From the NCBI RefSeq assembly GCF_009729545.1, contig NZ_WFIY01000004.1, positions 2,020,001-2,084,000 of the forward strand: 64,000 nt of DNA. The letters are read 5' to 3'. Under the pieces are notes generated by a model. That model was given only the letters and a program-made list of their open reading frames with translations, had not been told where the DNA came from and did not search any database. Origin of the DNA: Acidianus infernus. Lineage in GTDB: Archaea > Thermoproteota > Thermoprotei_A > Sulfolobales > Sulfolobaceae. Of this stretch, positions 18,252-27,412 are shown piece by piece (within the stretch, counting starts at the first letter, position 1; each line of letters starts with the position of its first letter). Position numbers and translations under genes: made by a program.

Positions 18252-19555
18252 AAGACCTAGTAATAATAGGTTACGGAGCAGCAGGTTTCGCTTCACTTAT
18301 TGAAGCAAATGAACTGGGAATTAAGCCAGTTTTAATAGGTTACGGCCCTATTGGAGGGACTTGCGTAAACGTAGGTTGCGTTCCTTCAAAGAGGTTACTC
18401 CACTTAGGGGAAAAGGGAAGAGATTTTTTCTCGTCTTTTGAAGACACCAAACAGTTCGTAAATAGATCCAGGAAAGAAAAATACGAGGACGTCCTCAGTT
18501 ATTACGACGTGGAATTAATAGAAGGTAAAGCTTACTTTATTTCCCCTCACGAGGTAAAAGTTGGGGATAAAGTAATAGAAGGTAAGAAGTTCATTATAGC
18601 TACCGGATCTTCTCCTTTTATCCCGGAAATTCCGGGATTAAAAGACTTAGGATACTGGACTAACGTTGAGGCTCTAAACCCCGATAGGAAAATCTCCTCT
18701 TTAGTAATCATAGGCGGTAGGGCAGAGGCATTGGAGTTTTCTCAAATGTACAGAAATTTCGGCGTTGAAGTGGCAATCCTTCAGAGGAGTAAAACTCTCA
18801 TTCCAGATTGGGAGCCTGAGATCTCTCTGGAGATACAGAAAGTCTTGGAGGAGAAAGGAATTTACGTAGTCACAGACGTTAAGGTTAAGGAGGTAAAGAA
18901 AGGAGAAGGCGGTAAAGTTGTAGTTACAAACAAAGGTGAGGTCGAGGCTGAAGAGATCCTCATGGCTACTGGAAGGAAACCTAACGTTGATTTGAATTTA
19001 TCATCTGCAGGAGTTGAACTAAACGAGAAGGGAGGAATAAAAGTTAATGACGAGCTTCAGACTACTAACCCCAACATTTACGCTGCAGGTGACGTAATAG
19101 GAGATAAAATGTTGGAAGCCTTAGCGGGTTATGAAGGAACTGTAGCGGTGAGAAATGCAATTAAGGGAGAGCATAAGAAGATTGACTTCCTTAGTGTTCC
19201 TCAAGTCATATTTACTCGTCCAAATTTAGCAAGAGTGGGGCTTAATTCCTTTGATGGAGATTTTGATAGCAGGACTGTAAAAATGAAAGACATCGTAAAG
19301 GCTCAAATAATTGACGAAGAGAAGGGCTTAATAAAGATGGTAGTGGAGAAAGGCTCAAAGAGGATAATGGGAGTTCATGTAATGGCTGAGAATGCTGCAG
19401 AATTTATTGGTGAGGCAGCATTGGCAATAAAGCATAGGATGACGATAGATGATATTATAGATACAGTTCACGTATTCCCTACAGTAGCGGAGTCTTTAAG
19501 GATAGTTGCTTTAGCGTTTTATAAGGACGTGAAAAAGTTAAGTTGTTGCGTTTAA
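18248..19555 (+). CDS. merA: Mercuric reductase
   Basis: A 435-residue FAD/NAD(P) disulfide oxidoreductase. It reduces Hg(II) to volatile Hg(0) with NADPH. The N-terminal FAD site is GYGAAGFASL, and the redox pair is GGTCVNVGCVPS (Cys39/Cys44). The YAAGDVIGD FAD motif follows. It ends in KKLSCCV: the C-terminal vicinal cysteines are the MerA hallmark and separate it from dihydrolipoamide dehydrogenase. There is no N-terminal heavy-metal domain; MerH probably supplies that job. No merI is seen downstream. Confidence 0.9.
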   Translation: MKDLVIIGYGAAGFASLIEANELGIKPVLIGYGPIGGTCVNVGCVPSKRLLHLGEKGRDFFSSFEDTKQFVNRSRKEKYEDVLSYYDVELIEGKAYFISPHEVKVGDKVIEGKKFIIATGSSPFIPEIPGLKDLGYWTNVEALNPDRKISSLVIIGGRAEALEFSQMYRNFGVEVAILQRSKTLIPDWEPEISLEIQKVLEEKGIYVVTDVKVKEVKKGEGGKVVVTNKGEVEAEEILMATGRKPNVDLNLSSAGVELNEKGGIKVNDELQTTNPNIYAAGDVIGDKMLEALAGYEGTVAVRNAIKGEHKKIDFLSVPQVIFTRPNLARVGLNSFDGDFDSRTVKMKDIVKAQIIDEEKGLIKMVVEKGSKRIMGVHVMAENAAEFIGEAALAIKHRMTIDDIIDTVHVFPTVAESLRIVALAFYKDVKKLSCCV

Positions 19556-19701
19556 TATACGAGTAACTTAAAATACTTAGAGAGATAAAATAACTTCGAT
19601 CTAATGTGGAAATTTCTAATTAGAGAAAATCATAAAACATAGCTGTTTTTAAGTTATATGGAAGAGAAGATATCCTCTATCGATAGAAAAGCTATGAGAT
19701 C

Positions 19702-20276
19702 GTGCAGATTACAAAAATGGGGAAGGAAAACCTCGTCAATGATAGCCCCCTTATAGATTTAAAAATCTCTTTCTCCTATTGTCATTCAATAGCTAGGAGG
19801 GAGAAAAACCCAATCAGAGCAACTGTCGCAATGAAGATTGGTTTATCTAACACCCTCCTAGCCCTCGTGAACAACTATGTTAGTGCACTCCGTTTTGCCC
19901 TATTCTGGATGAAAGAGAACGTGAAAAACCCCGAAGAAAAGGACACACTCTCCAAAGTCCATGCCGGATTGTACGAAAAGTTAAAGGTAGAGTACAATCT
20001 ACCATCGAAGGTCGCTGAGGACTGCTATCGTGATGCCCTCTCCATCTACAAGTTTAATCCCAAGAGGGGTAGGTTTCCCGCGTTTATAAGCCCACTGTAT
20101 GGCTAACACCAAAGGCAAGTTATAATGCTGACTTAGATAGAATGACAGTTAAGATAGCAAGTGTTGGTGAACTGCCAATACTAGGCTATCCTAGAAACCT
20201 AAAGGACTACTTAACTTGGAAGATGAAGGAGTCTATGCTAACAATCAAGGATGACAAAGCTTTTCTCAAGGTATAG
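19702..20276 (+). pseudogene. TnpB N-terminal half, frameshifted
   Basis: Begins with GTG at 19,702. [27 protein letters not shown] and [13 protein letters not shown] are typical of the N-terminal domain of Sulfolobales TnpB. The frame breaks near 20,085 and continues one frame over with [19 protein letters not shown] to a stop at 20,276. The whole RuvC/zinc-ribbon half is lost. It belongs to a different TnpB group from the 15.6-kb gene. The thermopsin-like gene follows at once. Confidence 0.7.
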
Positions 20277-20307
20277 GTTTTTATTTTACGTTAATTTAAT
20301 AATACTT

Positions 20308-21444
20308 ATGAAGGTATTATTCCTTCTTGTTATTCTAATAATTTTTATTCCTACAGTTTATGCCGGGTATGATTATGGATACGAATTCGGTTATGTACAA
20401 ACATGCGGGATTCAATCTATAGTAAGTTTATATAACATATCTTTAGAGCCTGGATCTCCGGGTATTTCGATTCAAGAAAATGTATGTCTAAATATAAATG
20501 GTAGTAATGTCTTTGTCCAAAACGTTATTGAGCCCGTAATGCTTACTAAATATGGTTATGATGTAATATGGACAACTAGCGTTTATTATGATGGGGCTTA
20601 TCATATGTTTTGTCACAGTGGCATAATAGGCTATACTTTCAATATAACTACGATCTGGACTAACACTAGTAACGCACTTTGCATTGAATTCTTTATATCT
20701 AACACGACTTTAACATTAAACAAAACGTGTGTCATCATGGGCAAATTTTTTGGAATAATTTATTCCGGCTACAACGCTGGAACTGTGATAGGGGGATATG
20801 GAAACAGTGCCGTAGCAGAACTCGCAAAGGGATTTAATGTATCTATAAGGGAATATTATAGGTATAACAATAACTGGTATGTTCCTCCAGTAGCTTATAG
20901 TGGAGTTTGGTCTACAGGGGAAAGTGCAATAAACGGCTACGCATATTTCAGTAAAGGTACAGTATGGATAACTTACGGTAATGCAGGTATACAAGAATTA
21001 TATAATTTTAGCGTAGTCATTGTAAATAATACAGTTTATACTTTTCCTAGGGGTAGTTTGTGGATAGCTAACGGAAGGTTTTTTGTAAACTCTACCCCAT
21101 TAGAAAACGTAACTATAAGACCATTCTATTATTTTAACTATTCTTTCATACCTAAAAAGGAAATATTGATAAGTTTTGATAACTACACTGAAATAGACTG
21201 TGTAAAGAGTAAATCATTCTATCTTCCATTTCCAGAAGTTGTATATTTTTATGAAAATGGTAGTTGTGTAGGGAAATTTATTAGTACTAACATTACCTAT
21301 ATCGCGTCTATGGTTCAAAGTAGTTATACAAAATCTATTGCTCACACTATTAACGTAAATAAAACAGATAAGATAGTCATAGTTATCATAGGCATTTTAT
21401 TTATAACTTTAATTTTCTTACTTTTTAGAAAAAGATATTTATAG
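20308..21444 (+). CDS. Thermopsin-family (A5) protein, membrane-anchored
   Basis: A 378-residue secreted protein. The ATG at 20,308 gives a clean signal peptide (KVLFLLVILIIFIPTVYA); an in-frame ATG at 20,251 lies inside the TnpB remnant and is unlikely. The body is rich in Asn-glycosylation sites and cysteines. VIGGYGNSAVAELAKGFNV and STGESAINGYAYF resemble thermopsin, the acid protease family of Sulfolobales. A C-terminal span (KIVIVIIGILFITLIFLLF) with a basic tail anchors it to the membrane. It may be a protease or a non-catalytic relative. Confidence 0.65.
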   Translation: MKVLFLLVILIIFIPTVYAGYDYGYEFGYVQTCGIQSIVSLYNISLEPGSPGISIQENVCLNINGSNVFVQNVIEPVMLTKYGYDVIWTTSVYYDGAYHMFCHSGIIGYTFNITTIWTNTSNALCIEFFISNTTLTLNKTCVIMGKFFGIIYSGYNAGTVIGGYGNSAVAELAKGFNVSIREYYRYNNNWYVPPVAYSGVWSTGESAINGYAYFSKGTVWITYGNAGIQELYNFSVVIVNNTVYTFPRGSLWIANGRFFVNSTPLENVTIRPFYYFNYSFIPKKEILISFDNYTEIDCVKSKSFYLPFPEVVYFYENGSCVGKFISTNITYIASMVQSSYTKSIAHTINVNKTDKIVIVIIGILFITLIFLLFRKRYL

Positions 21445-21515
21445 AATATTTTTTGTCGACTTTAATGTTTTTATTATCTTATAGAATTTTAACACTATTC
21501 ATTCTTAGAGGAAAT

Positions 21516-21674
21516 TCACGAGATCTTCCATATTTTTAATCTTCCCAATTTCTTGCGCAAAGCAAGTATAAGGAGTACAATAACTCCTCCCAGATCTACG
21601 ACATAGAGTTTTTTATTAGCATACCACTTTCCTAGATATAACCTACCCTTTGAATCTGCTACTTTCTCTTCCAT
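21516..21674 (-). pseudogene. AbrB-type antitoxin-like fragment
   Basis: 52 codons from an ATG at 21,674: EEKVADSKGRLYLGK, then KKLYVVDLGGVIVL, as in the N-terminal DNA-binding hairpin of archaeal VapB proteins, followed by an unrelated basic tail. It seems to be a shortened antitoxin whose toxin-binding tail is lost. Confidence 0.45.
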
Positions 21675-21726
21675 AATAGACCGTGAGAAGTTAAAGTAAA
21701 AACATGAGTTTGTTTACGGATTTCTA

Positions 21727-21905
21727 GAGTGTGTCCAACAATTTATTTGAAACTTATTAATAGATTAACATCTAATTCGACGCATTTAATAACTCTTAAT
21801 TTAATAAAAATGTTATCAAACATTTTTTAACAAAAATCCCACGTTAGGTTAGGAAAGTTTTACTCATTTATTTTGTATAATTTAACAAAATAGTTAGACT
21901 CACTC
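21727..21905. mobile_element. MITE, copy A (179 bp)
   Basis: Terminal inverted repeats GAGTGTGTCCAACAATTT (left) and AAATAGTTAGACTCACTC (right). Interior blocks such as AACAAAAATCCCACGTTAGG are shared with the copy at 52,454-52,602. It has no coding capacity. The right end supplies the stop codon of the HEPN gene, so it probably inserted there. Confidence 0.75.
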
Positions 21906-22107
21906 AGCATGAAAAAGGATTCAGTCCTTCCTTCTCTATAAGTAAATGCGTCTTACAGGATCTTTTCCAAAGATAAATTACAAGGGACTTTGATGATTTA
22001 TCTACTGCTTGCTGAGAATGGAAGGCAGAAGCATAACATTTCCCGTTAGTTAAAAGAACTTTTGCAGTATCTAGATCTTCCTGCTCTATCCATTCCTTAT
22101 AGTTCAT
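21904..22107 (-). pseudogene. HEPN-domain protein truncated by a MITE
   Basis: YKEWIEQEDLDTAKVLLTNG and YASAFHSQQAVDKSSKSLVIY are the start of a HEPN domain, the RNase or toxin partner of nucleotidyltransferase (MNT) antitoxins. Family members run to about 125-130 residues, but this one stops at 67. The stop TGA is formed at the edge of MITE copy A, and the last ~15 residues look frameshifted. No MNT partner is seen next to it. Confidence 0.7.
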
Positions 22108-22191
22108 TAAACTGAATATTTGAAATATAACTCATATACCTTAGATTTTGTTAAAATAGAATTAGAGAAACTTCTAAAGGAAATAGAGAAC

Positions 22192-22626
22192 TTAGAAAGA
22201 GTCGGTAACCCGTGATCTCATTTCTATCTTGTGCCATTCTGGCACTTTTGGGTTAAGAATTGAATCCCATTCGTCATAAGGTTTGATATCAAGGACTGGA
22301 GTTCCGTCAAAGGCATTTATTCCTTTAACGTACAAGGTGTTGCCTTCCCTCTTAATTAGTTCAACCACTGAAATCCCTATTGGGTTAGGTCTGTGCTGAG
22401 ACCTTGTAGCAAAAACTCCTACCTCTACTCCTCCTCTCACTCTTTTTAGACCCTTGTTGAGGTTAGCTAGATGAAGATGATAAATAATTATTAAGTGAGA
22501 GAACTCTTCAACACCTTTTAGTCCTTCAACGTATTCCTCTTTAATCACTATTCTAACTACGGAATTCCTTGAGGCAGAATTATCTTCTCTCCTCACGAAA
22601 CCTATGTAGTTAAAGCAACAATCCAT
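22192..22626 (-). CDS. trmO: tRNA methyltransferase TrmO (TsaA/YaeB family)
   Basis: A 144-residue beta-barrel protein of the UPF0066 family. YIGFVRRED at the start, SHLIIIYHLHLAN, GVFATRSQHRPNPIGISVVE (the most conserved block) and VKGINAFDGTPVLDIKPYDEW are all present. It methylates N6 of threonylcarbamoyl-adenosine-37 in some tRNAs with S-adenosylmethionine. It stands alone among decayed DNA, but all motifs are intact. Confidence 0.9.
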   Translation of the reverse strand: MDCCFNYIGFVRREDNSASRNSVVRIVIKEEYVEGLKGVEEFSHLIIIYHLHLANLNKGLKRVRGGVEVGVFATRSQHRPNPIGISVVELIKREGNTLYVKGINAFDGTPVLDIKPYDEWDSILNPKVPEWHKIEMRSRVTDSF

Positions 22627-24135
22627 AATATAAAGTCGAGGCTAAAGAAATAAAATCATTGAAGTCTGCTATTCAATTTCATAAATTATTCCTAAGTGTT
22701 TACTCGTGGCGTAACTTCTCAAGGGCTTAAAGGATCATCTTCGAGGGAAACACACTCCCATCCATATTATCGACTTCCCCAACACGCTTAATTCGTCCTT
22801 CTGATTGAGGAAACCCTTGTACTCTACCGCTTAATAACCTCTTCACCATATTGAATCCTCCACCGTTGATTTTCCCTCCCTTCACCTAAATTTCAGCAAA
22901 TTCGCTAGGTGTTAAGTACATCTCCCCACAGTTATAGTCTCATAAGAATGGACATGACCCTTAGCTTTTTCTCTAGCTATTTTTAACAAATCTTCTTAAA
23001 CTTCTCAAAGTCCTCCTTATTCTCGATTTCTAAAAACTTGTTACTATCCTTTGTGTGACACATAGACAAGAATTCAGCTTATACTCTGAACTACAGACAT
23101 TAGTAAGATTTTGACACCTAATATTCGGTTATGAGTATATATTATGAAGTTGTATACGGTTTAAGAAATAGATTTAATACGGTCTTCAATTAGTCTAGAG
23201 ATTCTCGTAATGGTCTCATTGAGATTCAAACTTTATCGTTTTAATAACTATCGAACTCTTCATTACATAAATTCGTCAATTATGGTTTTATATTAGTACC
23301 ATCTCGTTAAAATCCTTTTAGAAAATGATAAAATATACAGAACATCGTTCAATAGGACGGATAGTTATATTTTTAAAGAGATTTATAAATACGACCTTAG
23401 ACCTACTTTTAACAACGCCGATAAAATAAAAACTGTTCACCACGTCCTAGAAGTAGTAACGCGAATGTGGAGCAAGAATTATGATGCCCCTTTACTTTTC
23501 AGAGAAATTTTGATGAGAAAACTGCGCATTCTTTCTTGGCTTCAAAGACAGTATTGATGGGTTTTATGCTGTAGACGACAGCGTTTATTACAAGACTCTG
23601 GCTTACAATAAATGTGGCGGAAAGGGGATGTATAGCCTAAGAAAGTTTTTAGTATAATGACGCTTCTCCCCAGTATTCCTCTGTGCTCGAATTGATGAGC
23701 CCCTTGGGAGAGAAACCTTCCGGGAGGAAGTCAGAAATTATTAGCACATGCGCCTTTCAAGGAGGACGTTATATACTTCATGTTACATTGGCGTATATGA
23801 CTCAAGGTTTTTTCAATGAGAGAGTAGATACTTCTTTGAATTAAATAAGGCTTATGACGTTTCCTTATCGCTGTAGTTAGGTCTGAAACGAGAGCGACTT
23901 TCCTAAAACTCATGTGCAACAACTGTTTAGCAAAAAATTTGCAAGGGTAGGGATGGGAGTTTAAATTTCTTTATTGGCTCTACACTCCTCCGAACAATTC
24001 CAATTGTGGAAAGTCGTGATTCATTATCGTCTCTTAGTTGGATTTTGAATACTCTATGGTGGAAACGGGAGAGCTTTGTATTCTTTTGCACACTGCTGGA
24101 GCTCATTTTATAAACTTCCGTTTTTATTTTCCTTT
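22627..24135. other. 1.5-kb eroded region without intact genes
   Basis: Coding-like pieces remain. On the minus strand near 23,065-22,730 are MCHTKDSNKFLEIENKED and out-of-frame YLTPSEFAEI and NGGGFNMVKRLLSG pieces. On the plus strand 23,300-23,560 holds about 85 stop-free codons without a start (YDLRPTFNNADKIKTVHH). No family is recognised. At 23,690-23,735 the minus strand shows a CTTCCTCCC...CTCTCCCAAGG TnpB-type end. It looks like a graveyard of mobile or toxin genes. Confidence 0.5.
23690..23735 (-). mobile_element. Solo TnpB-element end remnant
   Basis: Minus strand reads GACTTCCTCCCGGAAGG, TTTCTCTCCCAAGG and GGCTCATCAATTCGAG. This parallels the start of the block at 63,869 (GGCTTCCTCCCCGCC, GGTTCCCTCCCAAGG, CGGTTCATAGTT). 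No tnpB is joined to it. Confidence 0.45.
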
Positions 24136-24312
24136 ATGAAGGTAATTTGCCCAGTTTGCAATAGGCTGTTTGAAGCAGAGTGTTCTCCCTATAAAGAAAT
24201 GTATAATGGAATTGTTTACTATTTCGATACTGAAATTTGCCAATTAGCTTTTAGACAGAACCCTGAGAGGTTTGTTTATAATTGTAAGAACAGCGGTAGT
24301 CAAGCCCAATAG
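24136..24312 (+). CDS. YHS-domain metal-binding protein
   Basis: A 58-residue YHS protein: KVICPVCNRLFEAE gives a C-x2-C pair, then YNGIVYYFDTEICQLAFRQNPERFV is the typical YHS body. These domains bind metal ions and are found alone or in P-type ATPases and oxidoreductases. The ATG at 24,136 fits a short TTTAT-rich leader better than the more upstream ATG at 24,076. It converges on the next gene and overlaps it by 13 bases. Confidence 0.75.
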   Translation: MKVICPVCNRLFEAECSPYKEMYNGIVYYFDTEICQLAFRQNPERFVYNCKNSGSQAQ

Positions 24313-24656
24313 CCTTTCTTTATGTCCTCAATCTTTGTGGCTAAAGCTATTTGGAAATACCTAAATACTTCCAAGGTAAAAGCTACGGCATCTGAGTCGT
24401 TCATGTTTTGTATCCTGTTAAGGATTTCATTAACCAACCTTGTTAGGTCGTTAAGCGTTTGCTTCTCCATTTCATACTTTGAAAGGTCTAGGATCGACTT
24501 TATATCATCCTTGTTTTTAGCGCTTTTTAATGCATCATAAATTTTCATTACTGGGCCTCTTCCTCCGTGAAATAACGCATCTTCCGGTAACCTTAACCAC
24601 CTTGCGTAAAGGGCTGCTACCTTTTTTGCCTCTATTTGCATTGGTGAAGATGACAC
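24300..24656 (-). CDS. Conserved helical hypothetical protein
   Basis: 118 residues, mostly helical (EAKKVAALYARWLRLPEDAL, then SLDLSKYEMEK-like and LNDLTRLVNEILNRIQN). There are no cysteines, no membrane span and no known motif. The codon use is like its neighbours, so it is probably real. It stands divergent from the TusA-HDAC pair. Confidence 0.6.
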   Translation of the reverse strand: MSSSPMQIEAKKVAALYARWLRLPEDALFHGGRGPVMKIYDALKSAKNKDDIKSILDLSKYEMEKQTLNDLTRLVNEILNRIQNMNDSDAVAFTLEVFRYFQIALATKIEDIKKGYWA

Positions 24657-24762
24657 AGTAATATTTTTATTGCGGTACTTATAAGGCTTTGCTACTCCTT
24701 TGACGTCAAGATGCCAGTCTACTTGTTAAAAACTTATTTACTTTTTTGATTTTCATAATTTT

Positions 24763-25023
24763 ATGGAAGAACTAAACTTGGTAAGCCTTGAATGCCCAGA
24801 ACCTTTCCTCAAAGTCTCTGCGAAGATAATGGAAATGAAAGGAGGGGAACAGTTAAAAGTTCTATATAAAGATCCTAAATGTGACGAAATGTTGCTCCAG
24901 CTCATGGACTTAGCTAACTGTAAAGTTCTTCAACACGAGGAAAAGGACGGGGTTTTTACTCTAATTATAGAGAAAAAGGGAGAAAAGAAGAAAGTTGATT
25001 TAAGCGACTTTACCGGTTGCTGA
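24763..25023 (+). CDS. TusA-like sulfur carrier
   Basis: An 86-residue two-layer sandwich. LVSLECPEPFLKVSAKI contains the C-P-x-P active motif (Cys11) of TusA, which holds a persulfide or thiosulfonate. A longer C-terminal tail ends DLSDFTGC with a further cysteine, unlike the 80-residue TusA at 29.7 kb. It lies one base before the HDAC-like gene, so the two are co-transcribed. It is a second sulfur carrier in a window full of sulfur-transfer genes. Confidence 0.82.
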   Translation: MEELNLVSLECPEPFLKVSAKIMEMKGGEQLKVLYKDPKCDEMLLQLMDLANCKVLQHEEKDGVFTLIIEKKGEKKKVDLSDFTGC

Positions 25024-25024
25024 A

Positions 25025-26044
25025 ATGATAGGAGTAATTTGGGACGATAGGTTTCTTAATATCTCTTTTTCTCATCCCATGATAAGGGATATAGCTAAGG
25101 CTAGAATAAGGAAGTTTAGGGAACTACTTGAGGGAATAAAAGATGAGATCCTTTTCATTAAACCTGAGCCCGCAAAGGAAGAAGATTTGCTCGTAGTCCA
25201 TTCCAAGGAATACTTGAGGAAACTGAAGGAAGCGAGTAATTCTCCTTATATAGGTTTTTTGGACGAAGGTGACACCGTTCATTATCCAGGAATGTTTGAC
25301 GACGTGCTTTTAATCCTAGGTGGGAGTATTACGGCAATTAAATTCTCTTCCTTCCTTGATTTCATTTACGTTCCTCTAGGTGGTTTTCACCACGCGCTGC
25401 CCTGCAGGGCAATGGGGTTCTGCCCTATAAACGACATTGCAATTGCAGCAAAAATTCTAAGTAAAACTAGGAGGGTTGCAATACTTGACGTTGACGCCCA
25501 CCACGGTAACGGGCTACAGAGGATACTTTATTCTGACGAAGTACTCAAGATAAACATCTTTGGTTACGACGGTCATTTCTTCCCCGGAGACGGTAAAATG
25601 GACGAAATAGGAGAGGGAAAAGGGAAGGGGTTGAATTTGAATATCCCGTTACCTAGGGGTTCTGGAGATGACGCCTTTGCTGAGGCTTTGAAAGTTACTC
25701 AAGTTTTGGAGGACTTCCGCCCGGATTATCTTTTGGTAAACGCTGGAGTTGATGGCCATAAGGACGACAGCCTACATTTCCTTAATTTGTCTGCCAATTC
25801 CTTCAACTATCTGGGTCAGAAGGTTAGGAGGCTTCAGAGAGAGTTGAATTTTAAGGTAATATCATACGGCGGTGGAGGCTATGGAGAGAGCTCTGCTTTA
25901 TGCATGTTTGAATACATTTTGGGCTACCTAGGAAAGAAAGATAACCCGGAGGAGGAAACTATGGGAAACGCTGAAATAGTTAGGCAGGAAGTCGATGAAA
26001 TTTTGAAAACTTTTTATTCAAGTTTTGTTAAGAATCATTCTTAA
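25025..26044 (+). CDS. Histone-deacetylase-fold amidohydrolase (AcuC/acetylpolyamine type)
   Basis: A 339-residue zinc amidohydrolase. Metal and catalytic blocks are complete: FHHALPCRAMGFCPINDIAI (His pair), AILDVDAHHGNG (Asp-x-His) and VNAGVDGHKDD (Asp ligand), then YGGGGYGES (transition-state region). Substrates in the family are acetyl-lysine proteins, acetylpolyamines or other acyl amides. The direct neighbour is a TusA-like carrier, an unusual pairing. The target here is unknown. Confidence 0.88.
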   Translation: MIGVIWDDRFLNISFSHPMIRDIAKARIRKFRELLEGIKDEILFIKPEPAKEEDLLVVHSKEYLRKLKEASNSPYIGFLDEGDTVHYPGMFDDVLLILGGSITAIKFSSFLDFIYVPLGGFHHALPCRAMGFCPINDIAIAAKILSKTRRVAILDVDAHHGNGLQRILYSDEVLKINIFGYDGHFFPGDGKMDEIGEGKGKGLNLNIPLPRGSGDDAFAEALKVTQVLEDFRPDYLLVNAGVDGHKDDSLHFLNLSANSFNYLGQKVRRLQRELNFKVISYGGGGYGESSALCMFEYILGYLGKKDNPEEETMGNAEIVRQEVDEILKTFYSSFVKNHS

Positions 26045-26127
26045 TTAAAGCTCTTTTTCTTTAGATAAGTTGAAATATGAAAAACTGGTAAGAAGAGCTT
26101 TTAATCGTCTCTATTCTACTTTAAATC

Positions 26128-26448
26128 ATGGAGTATGCGGTTATATCTCCAAATCTTTTTAAAAGATTGGACGAGGTTGTTGAAAAGTTTAAAGGAAAAT
26201 ATTCCTTAATAATTACGACCTCTGGCTTATCTTTTGCGTTAAAGAAGGGGATAGACGTAGATAAGGCTTTAGATGAAGGAGTTAAGGTTTTAGCTTACTC
26301 TCATAAATTCCAACCTTTAGAAGGGTTAAGCGTTGAGGAAACTGAAGCAGTGCTTTTGGCTAAAGACCTTAATTATTATTTAATAACCGCAGACGATAAA
26401 GTTAAGGAATTTGCAGAGAAGGAAGGAGTAAAAGTCATTATTATTTGA
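26128..26448 (+). CDS. PIN-like/nucleotide-binding small protein
   Basis: 106 residues. EYAVISPNLFKRLDEVV at the start, LSVEETEAVLLAKDLNYYLITADDKVKEFAEKEGVKVI at the end. The end resembles the last half of a PIN fold (D...TADDKV, then a terminal strand), but the first acidic strand is weak. It may be a degenerate PIN ribonuclease or a related Rossmann-like protein. It has no antitoxin next to it. Confidence 0.55.
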   Translation: MEYAVISPNLFKRLDEVVEKFKGKYSLIITTSGLSFALKKGIDVDKALDEGVKVLAYSHKFQPLEGLSVEETEAVLLAKDLNYYLITADDKVKEFAEKEGVKVIII

Positions 26449-26537
26449 AATGCTCTTTTATCGCTTTAGCTTCTCTAGTAGTATTACTTTTCGTCTACAC
26501 TTAACGTCCTGCAAAGTTTTCTCAGCACGAACTGAGA

Positions 26538-27074
26538 TTACTGTGTGCTCTTTGCGAGCATTTTTAAAAGTATTAACGGGGGAAATGATGGGAATTCTTT
26601 CTCATTATATACTATTTTAGGAGTACTTAATACGTGGTATTTATCTATGTACTCCTCATAAACGTCCACGTCGTATATCTCAAGGTTTACGCTCTCGTTA
26701 ACTATTGAAATTTGGTAAAATAGTTCAGCGACCGCAGGACAATGAGTACAAGTTGCAGTAACGAAGAGCTTTAAGTTTCCTTTCAACTTCTTTGCTAATT
26801 CCATTTCATCCGCCTGCAGGTGAACGGTATTGGAAGATATCCTAACTAAAGCATTGAGGAAAGGCCAGAGTTCGTTAATTTCTGGGACTCCATAGTAAGT
26901 AAAGAATCTCCTCCCTTCTTTTTCTACTTTAATTACCGGCCTATTACAGCCTTCTATCTTCACTATTTCGTTATTTACCTTCATTTCTTCAAAAAGCTCA
27001 TCTGCTAGGCATTCCTCGATTTTTAACCCTTTTATTACGTTAGAGTACTGTTTAATTATTGGGTCGTAGCTCAT
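26538..27074 (-). CDS. Two-thioredoxin-fold protein (PDO/glutaredoxin-like), CTHC site
   Basis: A 178-residue protein. The C-terminal half is a thioredoxin fold with [16 protein letters not shown] (C-x-H-C type site), followed by a cis-Pro loop ([10 protein letters not shown]). The N-terminal half has a similar length but lacks a C-x2-C. This matches the protein disulfide oxidoreductases of hyperthermophiles, with one dead unit. It is the last gene of an operon with DsrE, dihydrolipoamide dehydrogenase and an unknown protein, so it may reduce or exchange sulfur on these partners. Confidence 0.75.
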   Translation of the reverse strand: MSYDPIIKQYSNVIKGLKIEECLADELFEEMKVNNEIVKIEGCNRPVIKVEKEGRRFFTYYGVPEINELWPFLNALVRISSNTVHLQADEMELAKKLKGNLKLFVTATCTHCPAVAELFYQISIVNESVNLEIYDVDVYEEYIDKYHVLSTPKIVYNEKEFPSFPPLILLKMLAKSTQ

Positions 27075-27412
27075 ACGAAATACCTCAAACTTTCTATTTT
27101 ATCCATTGCGTCTATCAGTTTGTTTTCTAACTCCTTCTCGTCCTTGAATTCCTTAATTACTAAAACTGATGAGCCTTCAACGGAATAAGAAACCGGGGAA
27201 CCTAAGCTTTGTACTAACCTTGAAGCCCTAGCGTATTGGATGCCCATGTTAACTAAATCGTCTAGGCTTTCCTTTCCAGTGGGTAGAGGAATTGGGAAGA
27301 CGCACTTGTTTCCACCTATTATATAAAAGGAATAATCGTTCATGTCGACTATTTTTCTATCTCCTTCAACCCTTAACTTGTAACCTTTTTCTTCCAAGTA
27401 TTTTTCAAGCAT
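27071..27412 (-). CDS. Hypothetical protein in the DsrE-lipoamide dehydrogenase operon
   Basis: 113 residues without cysteine motifs except a single Cys near residue 38 ([20 protein letters not shown]). The pattern is alpha/beta with a terminal helix ([15 protein letters not shown]). It overlaps the genes on both sides by 4 and 8 bases, so it is made together with them. No family is recognised; perhaps an adaptor. Confidence 0.65.
   Translation of the reverse strand: MLEKYLEEKGYKLRVEGDRKIVDMNDYSFYIIGGNKCVFPIPLPTGKESLDDLVNMGIQYARASRLVQSLGSPVSYSVEGSSVLVIKEFKDEKELENKLIDAMDKIESLRYFV

Noticed and set aside
20251..20307. Upstream ATG for the thermopsin-like gene
   Set aside because: These 19 codons overlap the TnpB remnant and would bury the signal peptide; the ATG at 20,308 gives a normal one.
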